Assembly (NCBI RefSeq): GCF_000150275.1
Contig: NW_002060947.1
Coordinates: 8,278,043-8,342,042 of the forward strand
Direction of reading: 5' to 3'
DNA: 64,000 nucleotides
Origin: Trichoplax adhaerens
Taxonomy: Eukaryota > Placozoa > Uniplacotomia > Trichoplacea > Trichoplacidae
In this document: positions 24,021 through 35,434 of the stretch, piece after piece
Layout of the letters: every line of letters starts with the position of its first letter
Position numbering within the stretch: the first letter of the stretch is position 1
The notes under the pieces: generated by a model
What the model was told of the DNA's origin: nothing
The model's database searches: none
Seen by the model: the letters and a program-made list of their open reading frames with translations, nothing else
Made by a program: the position numbers and the translations under genes

Positions 24021-25889
24021 ATAAATGCACTTATTAACATAGCATTATCCTATACATATAATATCTACATAGTTGATGTGAGATGATTTTATTGTAAATT
24101 ATCAACGTAAGGCTTGAAATTATATCAATCGTAAATGTAAATTTAAATTAAATTAGGTTATTTTCATGATACCTTTAGTTTTGCGCATGATTTAAATCAT
24201 TAAACAGTGCTATATACAGTACAATACATGCAAATTACAAGGTAAAAATCCAAGAATAGTAGCTGACAAACACGACATTGTCAATATTTTATTATATTTT
24301 CTTCCCTCCGTTCACATGAAAGGGTATTTTTTACTAGTACCATCAACTACGACAGGCAATCTTGATTGACAAATTGAGAAATCGAAAATTCATTCGATGG
24401 CTAGGAATTTCTATAGTAAATACCGTAGAGTTAGCTAAAAAACAGGAACTGATGTCTGTATGCAGTAAAGCTGTTAGATAAACTATCGTTACCAATATTT
24501 TATGTAGAAATAAATTGGATATAACTTAAAAATGCCAAAATCTATGGCTGTTGATCATAATAGATATATATAAGTCATATTTGTGATACTTCAAGTATGT
24601 TGATTTCAGCATCGTAGAATATAATACTAATCATAGAATTTTATTCTCGTAACAAGTTCCGTTAATGTTAAGCGAAGCTGTTTCCAATTGTAATGTTGTA
24701 AATAAGCTAGATAAAGTATTTAAGTATCCACGCTTTTCTGTTACTGTTGTTCTCAGTCCTTCTTTTCTAAGATCTGCTATTGTAAGAAGTTTTCCTTGTC
24801 TTTCAGAATTTGTTGCACTATACATAGTATCTCAATCAGTAGAGAATCAGGAATAAAATCTGCTGTAAAAAAATTACTTGTGGGATCTACACTCTAATTA
24901 TAGCGAGTAAGACAGGTTTTGTTACACTGTAGTAGCCATTCAGAGTAGTATACAATCACTCTTCATAGTGTACAATCAATTTCAGTTCAAGATATCGATG
25001 ATTCTGACTACTTATAAACTTTCAATCGGTTAACGAAGTAAAATATTTCCAAACTAATTTCGTATTAAGAACTGATGGAATGACAACGTTCTGTAAGGCA
25101 GCAATGTTTGAAATCTATAATCACTAAAATCATCATAGATATCATAATTTGCTGCATCATGTAATATCGATATTATATAAAAGATTTTGCGCGTGTGTGC
25201 ACATTATAGTATATACTTTGCCACTCTGCAAAGCATATCTACAGGATAACCAGAATGCAGAGTTAAGGCTTATTTTATCGATATTTATAAATTATAGCCA
25301 TGAATGCTCTGTACTACAGCGACTTCTACAAATGCTTTCTATGCTCAGGTATAACCACCATCTGCAGTCAATACAGGCAGCACAAACGTTTCTTGTTCCT
25401 ATAGCTTCTTCACCAGCTAAACCTGATAATACGGTAACACTGTATGAAAATCCGGCAAGACACAAGCCTCCTTACGTTAGCGTTATACCATGCAAGCTCC
25501 GAAGTTATACCTCCAGATCTGATCGCACATCATAAGTCTCCATCAAATTCAGGACGTAACTACCTTGGCGCAAGTCTTAATTTGTAAATGAGAATAAATA
25601 TGTATGCAGTCGTTCACTATAATAACTAGATATTATTCTATAAAGATTTTCTAGAATTAAGATTACACGTTACAAATATTCATATGCGCTAGGATATGTT
25701 ATAATAATTATGTTCTTATCCAATCTTGTTTATTCATTTCGTTTCCTTCATGTTACGTTTCAGTCGCATGCATGATAGTACACTATTCCGTCAAAAGGAA
25801 ATAAATTGAGGGAATCCAATAGCTTAACAGAATAGACATGTTGTCTCATTACAATAACACTAAGAGAGTCCTCGTAACTTTGTAGAAAA
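24021..25889. other. Intergenic DNA after the Helitron relic
   Basis: No recognisable gene. The longest open frame (25149-25535) has no family signature and no splice context. The Helitron 3' end probably lies in the first few hundred bases, but no convincing terminal hairpin was picked out by eye. Confidence 0.4.
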
Positions 25890-26264
25890 CTACATCATGC
25901 ATTTACCTCAATTACTATTTTATAGCATACGGTATTAGTATCCCCTGTGAGATATGGGCTATTTATTTTCTTAGTTATATCAGTTACACAAATGATTCTT
26001 AAGCTGGAGGCAAGAAATCATAAAATTTCATCACGCTAAAAATTATAAAAATAGAATGTTTTCATTTTATCATCATGAATAAAGATGGTACAAATAAGTC
26101 TTGGAGGTTAACATAATTTTCGGTAATTAAGAACGAAAATATCACTTTTTTTGTGCCATAAAAATGTGGCTATAAGAACGCGTGAAGGATGTCGTGGATT
26201 AGGTTTGCCAAGAGGTCTTGCACGTTTCCTAAGCTATACGAGTATGCGCGTATATTTGGATAAA
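25890..26264 (+). pseudogene. MGST3 relic (exons 4-5 and their introns)
   Basis: The run from GAAAACTACATCATGCAT through TTACTATTTTATAG and CGGTATTAGTATCCCCTGTG matches intron 3/exon 4 of the gene at 2298 (GGAAAATTGCATCATTCAT, TTACTATTTACAG, CGTATTAGTGCCGCATGTG). The following intron matches too (AAAATAGAATGTTTTCATTTTA; GTCTTGGAGGTTAACATA). Exon 5 is recognisable at 26176-26264 (ACGCGTGAAGGATGTCGTGG, GGTCTTGCACGTTTCCTAAG, ATTTGGATAA). Stops and indels remove the frame. Intron similarity shows a DNA-level copy, not a retrocopy. Exons 1-3 were not found upstream. Confidence 0.8.
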
Positions 26265-27660
26265 TAGTTCGCAATCCTACGTAGAATACTGTCGTTTCAA
26301 AGCATTGATTATTTGATTAATGATTGAGAATGACATAGTGTTCCCTAGTTTTAAAATGTAACGATTGCAGAGGTTCCTTACTATGTTCAGTTTACCCTGG
26401 CAATTATTGACCTACGGTCTATAATTGGAAGAGTTACATGGTGAACTTTTGCAACCACGTAAGCGTACACTGTACGGTAAAGTACTTAAATATTGATTTG
26501 TTGACACTAGCTCGGACATCATATCGTTAGCAATATTGCATCAGATTCAAATATGCCTATTGCTGGCCACTTCAAAAGGTACATTGTATTAATCAAAATT
26601 GACTCCAATTTTTGAGTTTGTAGTATTAAAGATAGCATAAAGCGTTTGGAAAATTTTGATAGTTGTTTTATAGCATTGCAATTTCTTGTCAACTTGGCTA
26701 TAAGGTAAACTAATGTCAGCAAGTGCAAGCTAAACAGTATAAATATAGATATAAGGAAAATTAAGTTGGCTAGAATACAACATTGGTTACTACAGGCTTA
26801 GTTTACAGTTCTTTATCGAATGATCACTATCATTGTTGACGAATTATTCCAGTCATGATGATCTGCTGCTAGCTGTATCGAAGTATTCAGGATGTGAATC
26901 TTTCACCATCTCCCTACGCACTTCGGTGATTGCAGTACTTTTGCAGTGTAAAGTGGATTGATTATATTATCATTCTTATGCTTAAGATAATGACTAGAAA
27001 TAGCAGCATTGGCCAAGCAACTATTACTGAGCTCATAAAGCAATGACTACTTTCCTTACTCTGCCTGGATATTTTGTTCTCTTTTATAACATAGTTATCG
27101 AAATGAAGGTGCAAAACGGTACAGTGCTGTAGTTGGAACATTTCTGCTAGCCAGACTAAAGTGCATGATCATCCACTGTCGCCTGTAACAACCCAACTGG
27201 TTATCCATTGTATTTTAGCTGACTCTAGGCTCTCATTAGGCTTGATAAAGTGGATTCATTCAACTGAAAGCTCATTTTCTAATAAAGCTACTATACAATC
27301 GCATAAGATCTATAATTGTAATCCACAACACATTATGTAAACTATAAACTGCATCTCAAGCCAGCCAAAGAGATCGTTGATACTTGAACTGCAGTAGACC
27401 TCATGATGTACGTGCATTGATCACCGCTATCCGTGGACGAACATGAAAGCTCTTCCAACACCATCTGCACTATCTCAAGCTGATTCTTTGTATCGGCTTC
27501 GATCCATTTCTTGATGGATATTGACGAGCTAATTCAAGCCACGAAAGTGGAATATTGGCTCGCTGATTTTCTACCCATCAGTAAAATCAATCAACATGGC
27601 AATGAATGAGTGAGTCACGTAGTCGGCGAGCGAATGACGAAATATTGCTTCGAGGATGCG
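26265..27660. other. Intergenic DNA
   Basis: No supported gene or RNA. GC content appears to rise after about 26.8 kb towards the TACAG island. Short open frames on both strands show no signatures. Confidence 0.4.
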
Positions 27661-27780
27661 CGAAGTACAGTACGATACGCTTGGATACGTACAGTATCAC
27701 TGTACACTGTACACTGTAGGGTACAGTACGGTACAGTGTACAGTGTACAGTACAAGATGGTTATACAGTAGTACGATGTG
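27661..27780. repeat. TACAG/CTGTA palindromic pentamer island with a perfect 20-bp inverted repeat
   Basis: Runs of GTACAGTACGGTACAGTG type sequence fill the segment. 27699-27718 and 27732-27751 are exact reverse complements (20 bp) around a 13-nt spacer, so a cruciform or RNA hairpin is possible. The island lies about 0.8-0.9 kb upstream of MGST3 copy 2. Confidence 0.8.
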
Positions 27781-27870
27781 AGCCAGTTCTCTTTACAGTG
27801 CTGTTAGGCAAAATAAATGGTAGTAAAGCAGCAAAATTTGCCTAAAATTCTATACATACAGATAGATGAA
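27775..27870 (+). repeat. 96-bp dispersed repeat, copy 1
   Basis: From GATGTGAGCCAGTTCTCTTT to CATACAGATAGATGAA it matches 59872-59966 with few differences. Both copies are in the same orientation and directly abut a TACAG run on their left. An internal pair AGGCAAA...TTTGCCT could form a 7-bp stem. Confidence 0.8.
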
Positions 27871-28573
27871 TTCTTCAGCTTTATATTCATATAACTTTTG
27901 TTACATTTTTATTCACTCTGGCGATTTTAGGGTACCTTAAAGTACTCTGATTCGAACTGCTTCACACAGTAGTCAGTGACTCACTGCTGAAAATACTGTA
28001 CTGTGTGGACTGTCATCAAAAAGGTGCAATCAAGCGACAGTGTTTTTGCGTTTATGTCAGTAACGGATGATTTGCCTTACTGTATTGACTTTGTCCCACA
28101 TGATACCCTACGATATAGTATGATCGAGCTGAATGTCAGGTTCTCATTGCAGGCAAAAAGAATGTCACCTAGTCCCTGTATGCTAGCCAGGCACTGTCAA
28201 GGTAGAAATGCCGTTCGTACAGTATTCCAGTCTTGACCGACTCTCATTTCTAGACATTCTACACTTCTTTTGACATCGTTGGCAGACTATTGCCCCATAA
28301 TACTTTCCAGGATTTCACACTGTCCGCTACGCTCAACTGCCGATGCAAGCATAGTTAAGGCATACAGCCATAATTTGGGGGGGGGTTACAGTGCGTATGG
28401 CTGCTCAGTACTACAACTGTATATGTCCTATACTGTACAACGTATGTGGTACGACAGTATATAAGGGCGCCAGCATGCGGCTAACCCTGACTAGCAGAGT
28501 TGTTTACTGCAAGCGTTGGACGCGTTTCGACCCGAGGTGATTTGAGGCTGCAGGAAATCTTTTTTTTTCAATC
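27871..28573 (+). promoter_or_regulatory. Probable promoter/5' region of MGST3 copy 2
   Basis: This 0.7-kb segment between the dispersed repeat and the start codon has more G+C than the surroundings, a G10 run at 28378-28387 and scattered TACAG words. No TATA box or transcription start could be assigned, so the call rests on position only. Confidence 0.3.
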
Positions 28574-31367
28574 ATGTCTTCTCTTGGTTTACCTAAAGAT
28601 TATGGCTACTGTGTTTTGATAGCTGCCGACAGTGTCTTGGTGCTCATTTACTTGGGTATCCGAGTAGGTCGTGCTCGTAAGCAATTTGGTGTAGAGGTAA
28701 GAGAAAGTGTGTTGTTGTTGTTTTTTTCCATCGATATTGGATTGCATCATGATCGAGTCATGACGCAACGACACCGTAAAGTATACTGTATTTCAAGCGC
28801 CATCAGCCTTGCCTCTCCCTTTCAGTTTCCAATTAAACTAGCCATTCAATCAAAAGGGGATACAGATCCAGTTTGATCTTAACAAACATCCATCCATCCA
28901 TTTTCTCCATTTAGAATTCAATATGGAGGAGTAGTTAGACTGCAATAGGCAAGAGTGTTGAGGCGGATTGATTTTGCTTCTCTTCGATTTGCCATTGGAC
29001 CGCTAGATCGTTCGTTACCAATACAACCAAAGTCACCCTACCTTCGCCAAATTGCAAACTGCCACCTTACGATCACAGCTGGCGTAGGATCGCCAAGCAA
29101 TGCAACGCCAGCCAAGTGAATTGGTGTTATACCCATCATCAAACTCCAATTTGCTATAGAAATCAAACGATTGATCTGGTGAATATAGACTATATAGTCT
29201 TTTATAACTTGATCGACTAGTTGTGACGATTGGCTATGCTGAAGGTCGTTTAGATCCCCTGTAAAGACACCGTTTTGCAGTCGGTGTTTTACGATCGATG
29301 CATTTTCCTATCCAATTTCGCTCTACTTTCTGTTATTCACGAAAGTGCAGTCGTGAAGAAAATGCCACTACTTGTATTGATTTAGCCGTGTCCATATACA
29401 TTTTGTTGACCAACTCTAATCCAATTATTTTTTATTAACCATCATATTGCTTTGTCTTTAGTATCCCAAGATGTACGACGACGATAAGCCAATATTTAAC
29501 TGCTTTCAACGCGCACATCAAAACACGTAAGTAGGAAAGAAAAAGTCAAGCAATGAACAGAAAAAAAAATAAAACAAATAATAAAAAATATAATGAAATG
29601 CACGTATGTCCATTTTACGAAATATTATGGAAAATAGATAGACTGTACCTTCTCAAACCAACCGTATACTAATGTCCATCAGTATCTCGATACTATTGGA
29701 TCTTTACAATTGAATCATTGGCATTCAATTATCATTTCTCTACTGTCAAAAATGTTATTCTACTAGTAGTACGGCACCTGATGTCATTATCAATGTTACA
29801 TCACCAAGAATAATTAAAGTAGTCATTATTTTCTAGGTAGCTATTAGCATCAAAATGAGGTTACTCTGTTCTGCTCAGTAGTTTGCTTTTCATTATCAAC
29901 GTCTTGATGCTTAGTCGTTATTTGGCAATCTTTATAAGGATACGCTAAAATCAATAATGCACCGCTTTCGTTTCAGAGTAGGAGAAGTAATGTATCGTAA
30001 TTAGCTATATAGTTTAGTACAATACTTTACAAATTCTTACTAATACTGAATAAATGATATTTTAAAGAGTTTGACGAGTTGGTTACTGCATTGATGGACT
30101 ATTTCTGCTTTATAGTAGAGTGGTGTATCTTCATTAGCTTGGTGGTATGGTACATTAGAAAGGGTTGATTTAGGTGTCATCTGCAGTACTTTACAAATTT
30201 TTACCGATACTGGAAAGTGATGTTTTAAAGAGCTACTTATTGTAAGGACGGATTTTTTTATGGTGATCATGTCCTCCTAATTTACTTATCAAAGTACAGC
30301 ACCTATGATAAATTCTTTGCCTTTCGTAGACTACAAATTGTCAATACTTTTTACTAGATAACGTAATGGTGTCAGACGGCAGTAATAGAATTTTATTTTG
30401 TATGATGCTTTATTGACTTTGTTGTATAAATCTTGATTCATTCCTAGCTTAGTATTTCTGTTTCTACTTACAATAGTTGCATCACATGTATGATATCATA
30501 ATGACTATGTAGGCCCCAGCATAGTTGACTGTAATTTATTCAATTTTGTTACTCATGCAACAAATCCGACACTGCATAATGTACATCGTAACTCCTTAAG
30601 AATGATCGTGATGGCTCTCATTTTGATTTTTACAGCATTATCAGTTAATACAGTAGATATCATTTCGTTACTGGAATTGTTGCCATCAAGATATTGATCA
30701 TTCTTCATAAGCAAAACAGGATAAACTGTAGTCTTTCTGTTACCATACCATGGACTTGTCTGTTTTTTATACTAACGTGAATTATTTCTTGATCATCAGA
30801 TTGGAACACTATCCTCAATTTCTTTCCATGATGCTTCTTGGTGGATTGCAACATCCCGTAAGTGCTGCTAAATAAATGCGATGATGTAAATTCTTGACAT
30901 AAAATCGAACATTGACTTTTCTAATGTTCATCGAATTGATTTCTACTGTTGTATTGTACGATTGCGTAGACAGTGTATTGTATGAGTAACGTAAAAAATC
31001 GATTGCCAAAGTAATTGTGTTCAGCCATGATACACAATAGTAAATATGTTTGCTCCTTTGATCTTTTATGGTATTAGCGATTAAGTGCTGCCTTTGGAGC
31101 TGTTTGGGTCCTTAGCCGATTGTTTTATGCTCACGGTTACTACACCGGAGGTTAGTCTTGTCTTGAATTGTAGAAATGTCACGATAAACGTTACTTTTCG
31201 GATATGTACGTCAATAGCATCTTAACAACTAGAGTCATGGATGCTTTTAATTCTCATAAAAACCAGATCCAGCCAAAAGAATGCGCGGAGCTTGGGGTGG
31301 AATTGGTTTTCTCGGAGTCATCGGCTGCGCCATCTCTTTCGGATTAAACTTATTGGAATACATCTAA
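28574..31367 (+). CDS. MGST3: Microsomal glutathione S-transferase 3, copy 2
   Basis: Exons 28574-28696, 29462-29526, 30800-30857, 31078-31150 and 31267-31367 have exactly the same lengths (123, 65, 58, 73, 101 nt) as copy 1 and join to 139 codons plus stop. The protein differs from copy 1 at scattered positions (MSSLGLPKDYGY against MASIGLPQDYGY; EHYPQFLSMM against EIYSQFLAMM; the C-terminus ends EYI against GYF). It keeps FNC-QRAHQNT, LLGGLQHP, RLFYAHGYYTGDPAKRMRGA and the hydrophobic segments. MGST3 enzymes act on glutathione and lipid hydroperoxides in the endoplasmic reticulum. Both copies appear functional. The introns here are longer. Its 3' end converges on the LRRK-like gene. Confidence 0.95.
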
Positions 31368-32828
31368 ACTTACACCCTATTGCTGTGTAGTACTAAATTA
31401 CGTGTATAATCCTATCATTAATGAACTAATTTATGATTCGTCTTGCCTCAGAAGAAACTGGACAACAGTAGCTACTTAAGATGTAAGCTTGTACTATGTA
31501 GACGTCATTTTTGTTATCAAGTGCTAAAGTTCACCCAATTCTAGCTATTGTCTAGATATTGTAAGTCACCATTCTATTGATTGTATTCATAATAATTTAG
31601 CGACTAATGAAGTAGTCATTTTTTGGTATCAGAGGTTGTCCAAGTGTCTATTCCAATAAAGTATTCAATTGAAACTACTCCATGAAGTGATCATAATTGA
31701 CGAAATTCAAATGCACGCATTTTCTTTCCTCGATAAGTTTATCCTTGAAGCATGTTTAATATACCCGTATGATAGAATTGGATAAGCAAAATAGTCAAGG
31801 CCAAACCATTTGACAAAACAATACTGTAGTTGTATCATTTGAACATTAGAGAAGGAAAGGCTTACATTTATGTCCGTACTTACTGTATGTATACAGTTGG
31901 GTTATAGATAAGATAGATTTTAAGTCTTAGAAAGCACGTAAATAGCTGCCACAAGACAGCAATTACAAGTCGAAAATCAATAAGATTTTACAGTATAGAT
32001 TAGGTACGTAGGCAGGTTACCTTGGTAATATCATGAGCAAGGTTCGTAAAATATCCAAGCATTAACCTCTCAAAACTCATATCAAACGAATTACAGCTCA
32101 CAACATGTCTAACTTACGAGAGACTATCTACACTAGAGAGTAGAGGATGACTACGCATTTCGCTACTTTAGTTAGGATCATTAGCGATATATTTCTTGAT
32201 AGCAAACGAACAGTACGTGCTCAACATGGTAATTTTACTAGCAAAATACATGATGAAAATGTATGGCAACAGAGAGGAAAACTGCTAACAAACCAAACAC
32301 GTACAATTACTAGGAATCATCTGATTACATCTAAATGAGAGGTATTACAGCATTATCAGTTTAAGTTGTAGATATTGTTAAAAAAAAATCATCGTTAATG
32401 TACAGATTTAATTATAAATACAGTTAGACTATACAATATAATATAGTTATTCAAGACATGCATTTATATGAGCATAAAGATTTTGGAGTTTTAGAATACC
32501 AGCCCATCTTTACACATTAGGAAGAAATGACGAAAGCATTGATATACAAAAGTTTTTGCCAAGTTTAGAAGGTGAAATCCTAAATCTGAACTCGTAATAT
32601 TTCTCCTTTCTTAGTAGTTGAGTTTAGGCCATATAGAAGGATAATATACGGTTTGTGTTTTACTTACAGCTAATCGCCATTATTGAGTTGCCGTTCATAG
32701 AAACTAATATATATTCGTAAACTAGAAATTGAAAGTATAGTAAAATAGTGACAGACACGATATAATTTTACTTGTCTTTCAATAGTAATCAATTTATGAT
32801 TTCCAATTTGGTTTAGTAACAAATTTTA
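31368..32828. other. Convergent intergenic region
   Basis: It holds the 3' regions of MGST3 copy 2 (+) and the LRRK-like gene (-). The small open frame at 32147-32338 has no signature. No repeat or RNA gene was seen. Confidence 0.5.
31655..31660 (+). terminator. Polyadenylation signal of MGST3 copy 2
   Basis: AATAAA about 290 nt past the stop codon is the clearest candidate in the 3' region. Confidence 0.5.
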
Positions 32829-35434
32829 TCATGACCATTGATCTGCCCTCCATATTAATAAATTGGTACTATTTGACTGAGTCTTCATTGGGCGAAATAG
32901 ATCATTGAATCCTTTTCCACATGCCACTACTAACTGTTGCGTTCTGATTGCATCTTGCCTTGCCTGAACCTCGAGTATGCTTTCACTAGGATCACCACCG
33001 GACATGCGATTGATATCCCCCCGAAACTTGGCTGTATTTTTGACAATCATTTTCATGGGTAATAATGAATAAAAAATATTCTGATGGCATCGAAACAGTG
33101 TCATTACTTTCCGGTCCATTGCATGAACGACCACCAGGTAGCCATTACTGCATCCCAAGTACAAGTATTGGTCAATGATGTTAATCGAAGTGATGGATGC
33201 TAATACGTTTCAAGAGTATTGGTTGAAAATTAGTACAACTAGATTGCCTTTAAGATTGTCAATATAATCTTTCCATTTGGTATATATTATTTGTGATATA
33301 ATCGACACATTAAACTACTAGTATATATTGCCTTGACAACAACACTCTACTATTAACGCAAAATTACAGTGTATTTCGGTCAATTTAACTATAAACATGA
33401 TTTGCACCATTCACAATTAAGCAAACGGTAAAAGATTTAATCGATTACTGAAGGCAATTGCAAATGTTGAAAGATCTAGTTAACATTTTAATAAGGCTTA
33501 GTGCGGTAGCAACATTTAACTTTGTAAATATTCATGAATGCTATAATGATAGCCTTGCTATAGATAACCATTGTAACTAACTAAATGAACGGATAAGATA
33601 ATTTACGATTTTTGCAATTGTTTCCAGGTGACAAAATTCAAATACACAGAATTCTTGACAATTTCTAAATAATCATAACCATGTTGATATCTATTTCTTA
33701 CCTGAGAGAATTGCATGCTCTGTATCAACGGTGGAGAGATCGAAAGGTGGCAAAGCTTGTTTGCTCATCGCTGACCAAGAATAAATAGTGCAAGAGTCTT
33801 CACCAATTGCCCAGACTGCCGTAGTCTCAGCGGTTATCTCATGGTGATTTTTGATACAACTATGATTATGGGTTGCATTCGTTGCTAAATTAATGACATT
33901 GCCATGAAAATGATCTATTGATAATTTACATTTAATATTTAGCGAAGCTTCGTCAAGAATTTGCACTTGGCCTCCAGCAAGCCCACACCACAATTCGCCA
34001 CTGTTATCATCTTCGTAATTCACATAGATGATGGAATAGATTGTACAATCAAAACTTTTATTTGCGCATTCGATTAAGGTCAATGAAGGATGTTTCCCAC
34101 TTGATTTGGTCTTATTGAGGTTATTTACAATATTACCAACTTTAAAATTAATATGATGCGGCCAACTACCATACAGTGGGCTTGTATTTTTACCAGGTTG
34201 GCCAAGAGCGTTGATATCTGTATCTTGAGATTCCAGGCTAGAACTTTTATCCGATGAAGTAGAACCTTCCTTTCTTATTCGAGTTAGACTACGACTACGT
34301 GTAGGGGTCTTTAAGACGTCTTTAAATGTAATTAATTTTCCATCCGACAGAGCAACAGCAACCAGATGTTGATCCATAGCATGGACTATTGCTGTAGTAG
34401 AGATCAAGAAGTGATCGCTGACTTGCTGCGACAATAATAACTGATGGCTGGTAGAGTTAAAGATATGCAGATAGCCACCTTGAGTACCAACCCAAACAGC
34501 TTCATCAACAACGCAAATACAAGTAATTGCCGATTTTCCAACAACGATTCTCTATTAGAAGATAAGAAAAGATAGATGTGGTTAGCTAAGTTTCGTATAT
34601 GCTATCATTTGCTTTTCGACTGCTCTATCTTTTTCTATTAACACAGTAGTTATAATCGATTCATATTATAACAGAGATTTCTACAAACTGTACAAAGGCT
34701 CTATCTCTATTAATTATCACTCTCGCATATACTTTATAGGGCTAACAAAGTAATAGAATAAACGCATATACTAAAAATTGCAGTTATAGAAGAGCAAAAT
34801 GTAACATTGTAAACTACTGTTGGCAAATATCTTTCATGCCAAACCTGAATTATAATACTCGGAAATACTACGCTAATAAATTTAGAGCATTACAGGATGA
34901 TATCCGAAAATTCCTGCGACTAATTGCAAAAAAAATTACTAACGAAAGTATCATGAGATTGGCGACCTTGAAAAGTTCCTCTTTAGTTGTAGTTAGGTCA
35001 TAGAAATCAGGATATATATGAGCCAATAGAATTACAAAGTCTGACTGAAACTGTAAGTCACTACTAACAAAAGTTGGTGGGCATAATTTATAATGATAAA
35101 ACTACTTAAAAACATTTAATATAGTTCCTGAAACGAGGATGTACCATAAACTCTTTGGACTATTTGTATTGCTATGTGCTAATTTCATTAATAACAATAA
35201 AATTACTCAATATATATCTACTCCTATCTTGCGAGTATATCAAGCTGGCATAACGTCTTCGTTTAAAGAAATACTTTTAAATTTTCTATAGATTGAATAG
35301 CAATCAAATATTTCTTACCTCTTCGTTCATGATTAAACCGTTATCGAATTGCAATACATTTATTTCACCATAGTTCGTTTCACCATAGCCAAGCCAAATT
35401 TCGTATTCCATACTTTGCTCTATAGCTGTTTCAT
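32829..35434 (-). other. LRRK-like gene: C-terminal WD40-like propeller
   Basis: Exons 20-22 contain propeller-type strands: EIWLGYGE..YGEINVL, EAVWVGTQGGYLHIF, HLVAVALSDGKLITF, GELWCGLAGGQVQIL, TAVWAIGEDSCTIY and QYLYLGCSNGYLVVVHAM. Between blades is a Ser/Arg-rich stretch (TPTRSRSLTRIRKEG). The protein ends LLIWRADQWS then TGA. Blades are diverged, as in LRRK1. Confidence 0.8.

Noticed and set aside
25149..25535. 128-codon open frame
   Set aside because: No recognisable domain, AT-biased composition, and it lies in decayed sequence between the Helitron and the MGST3 relic.
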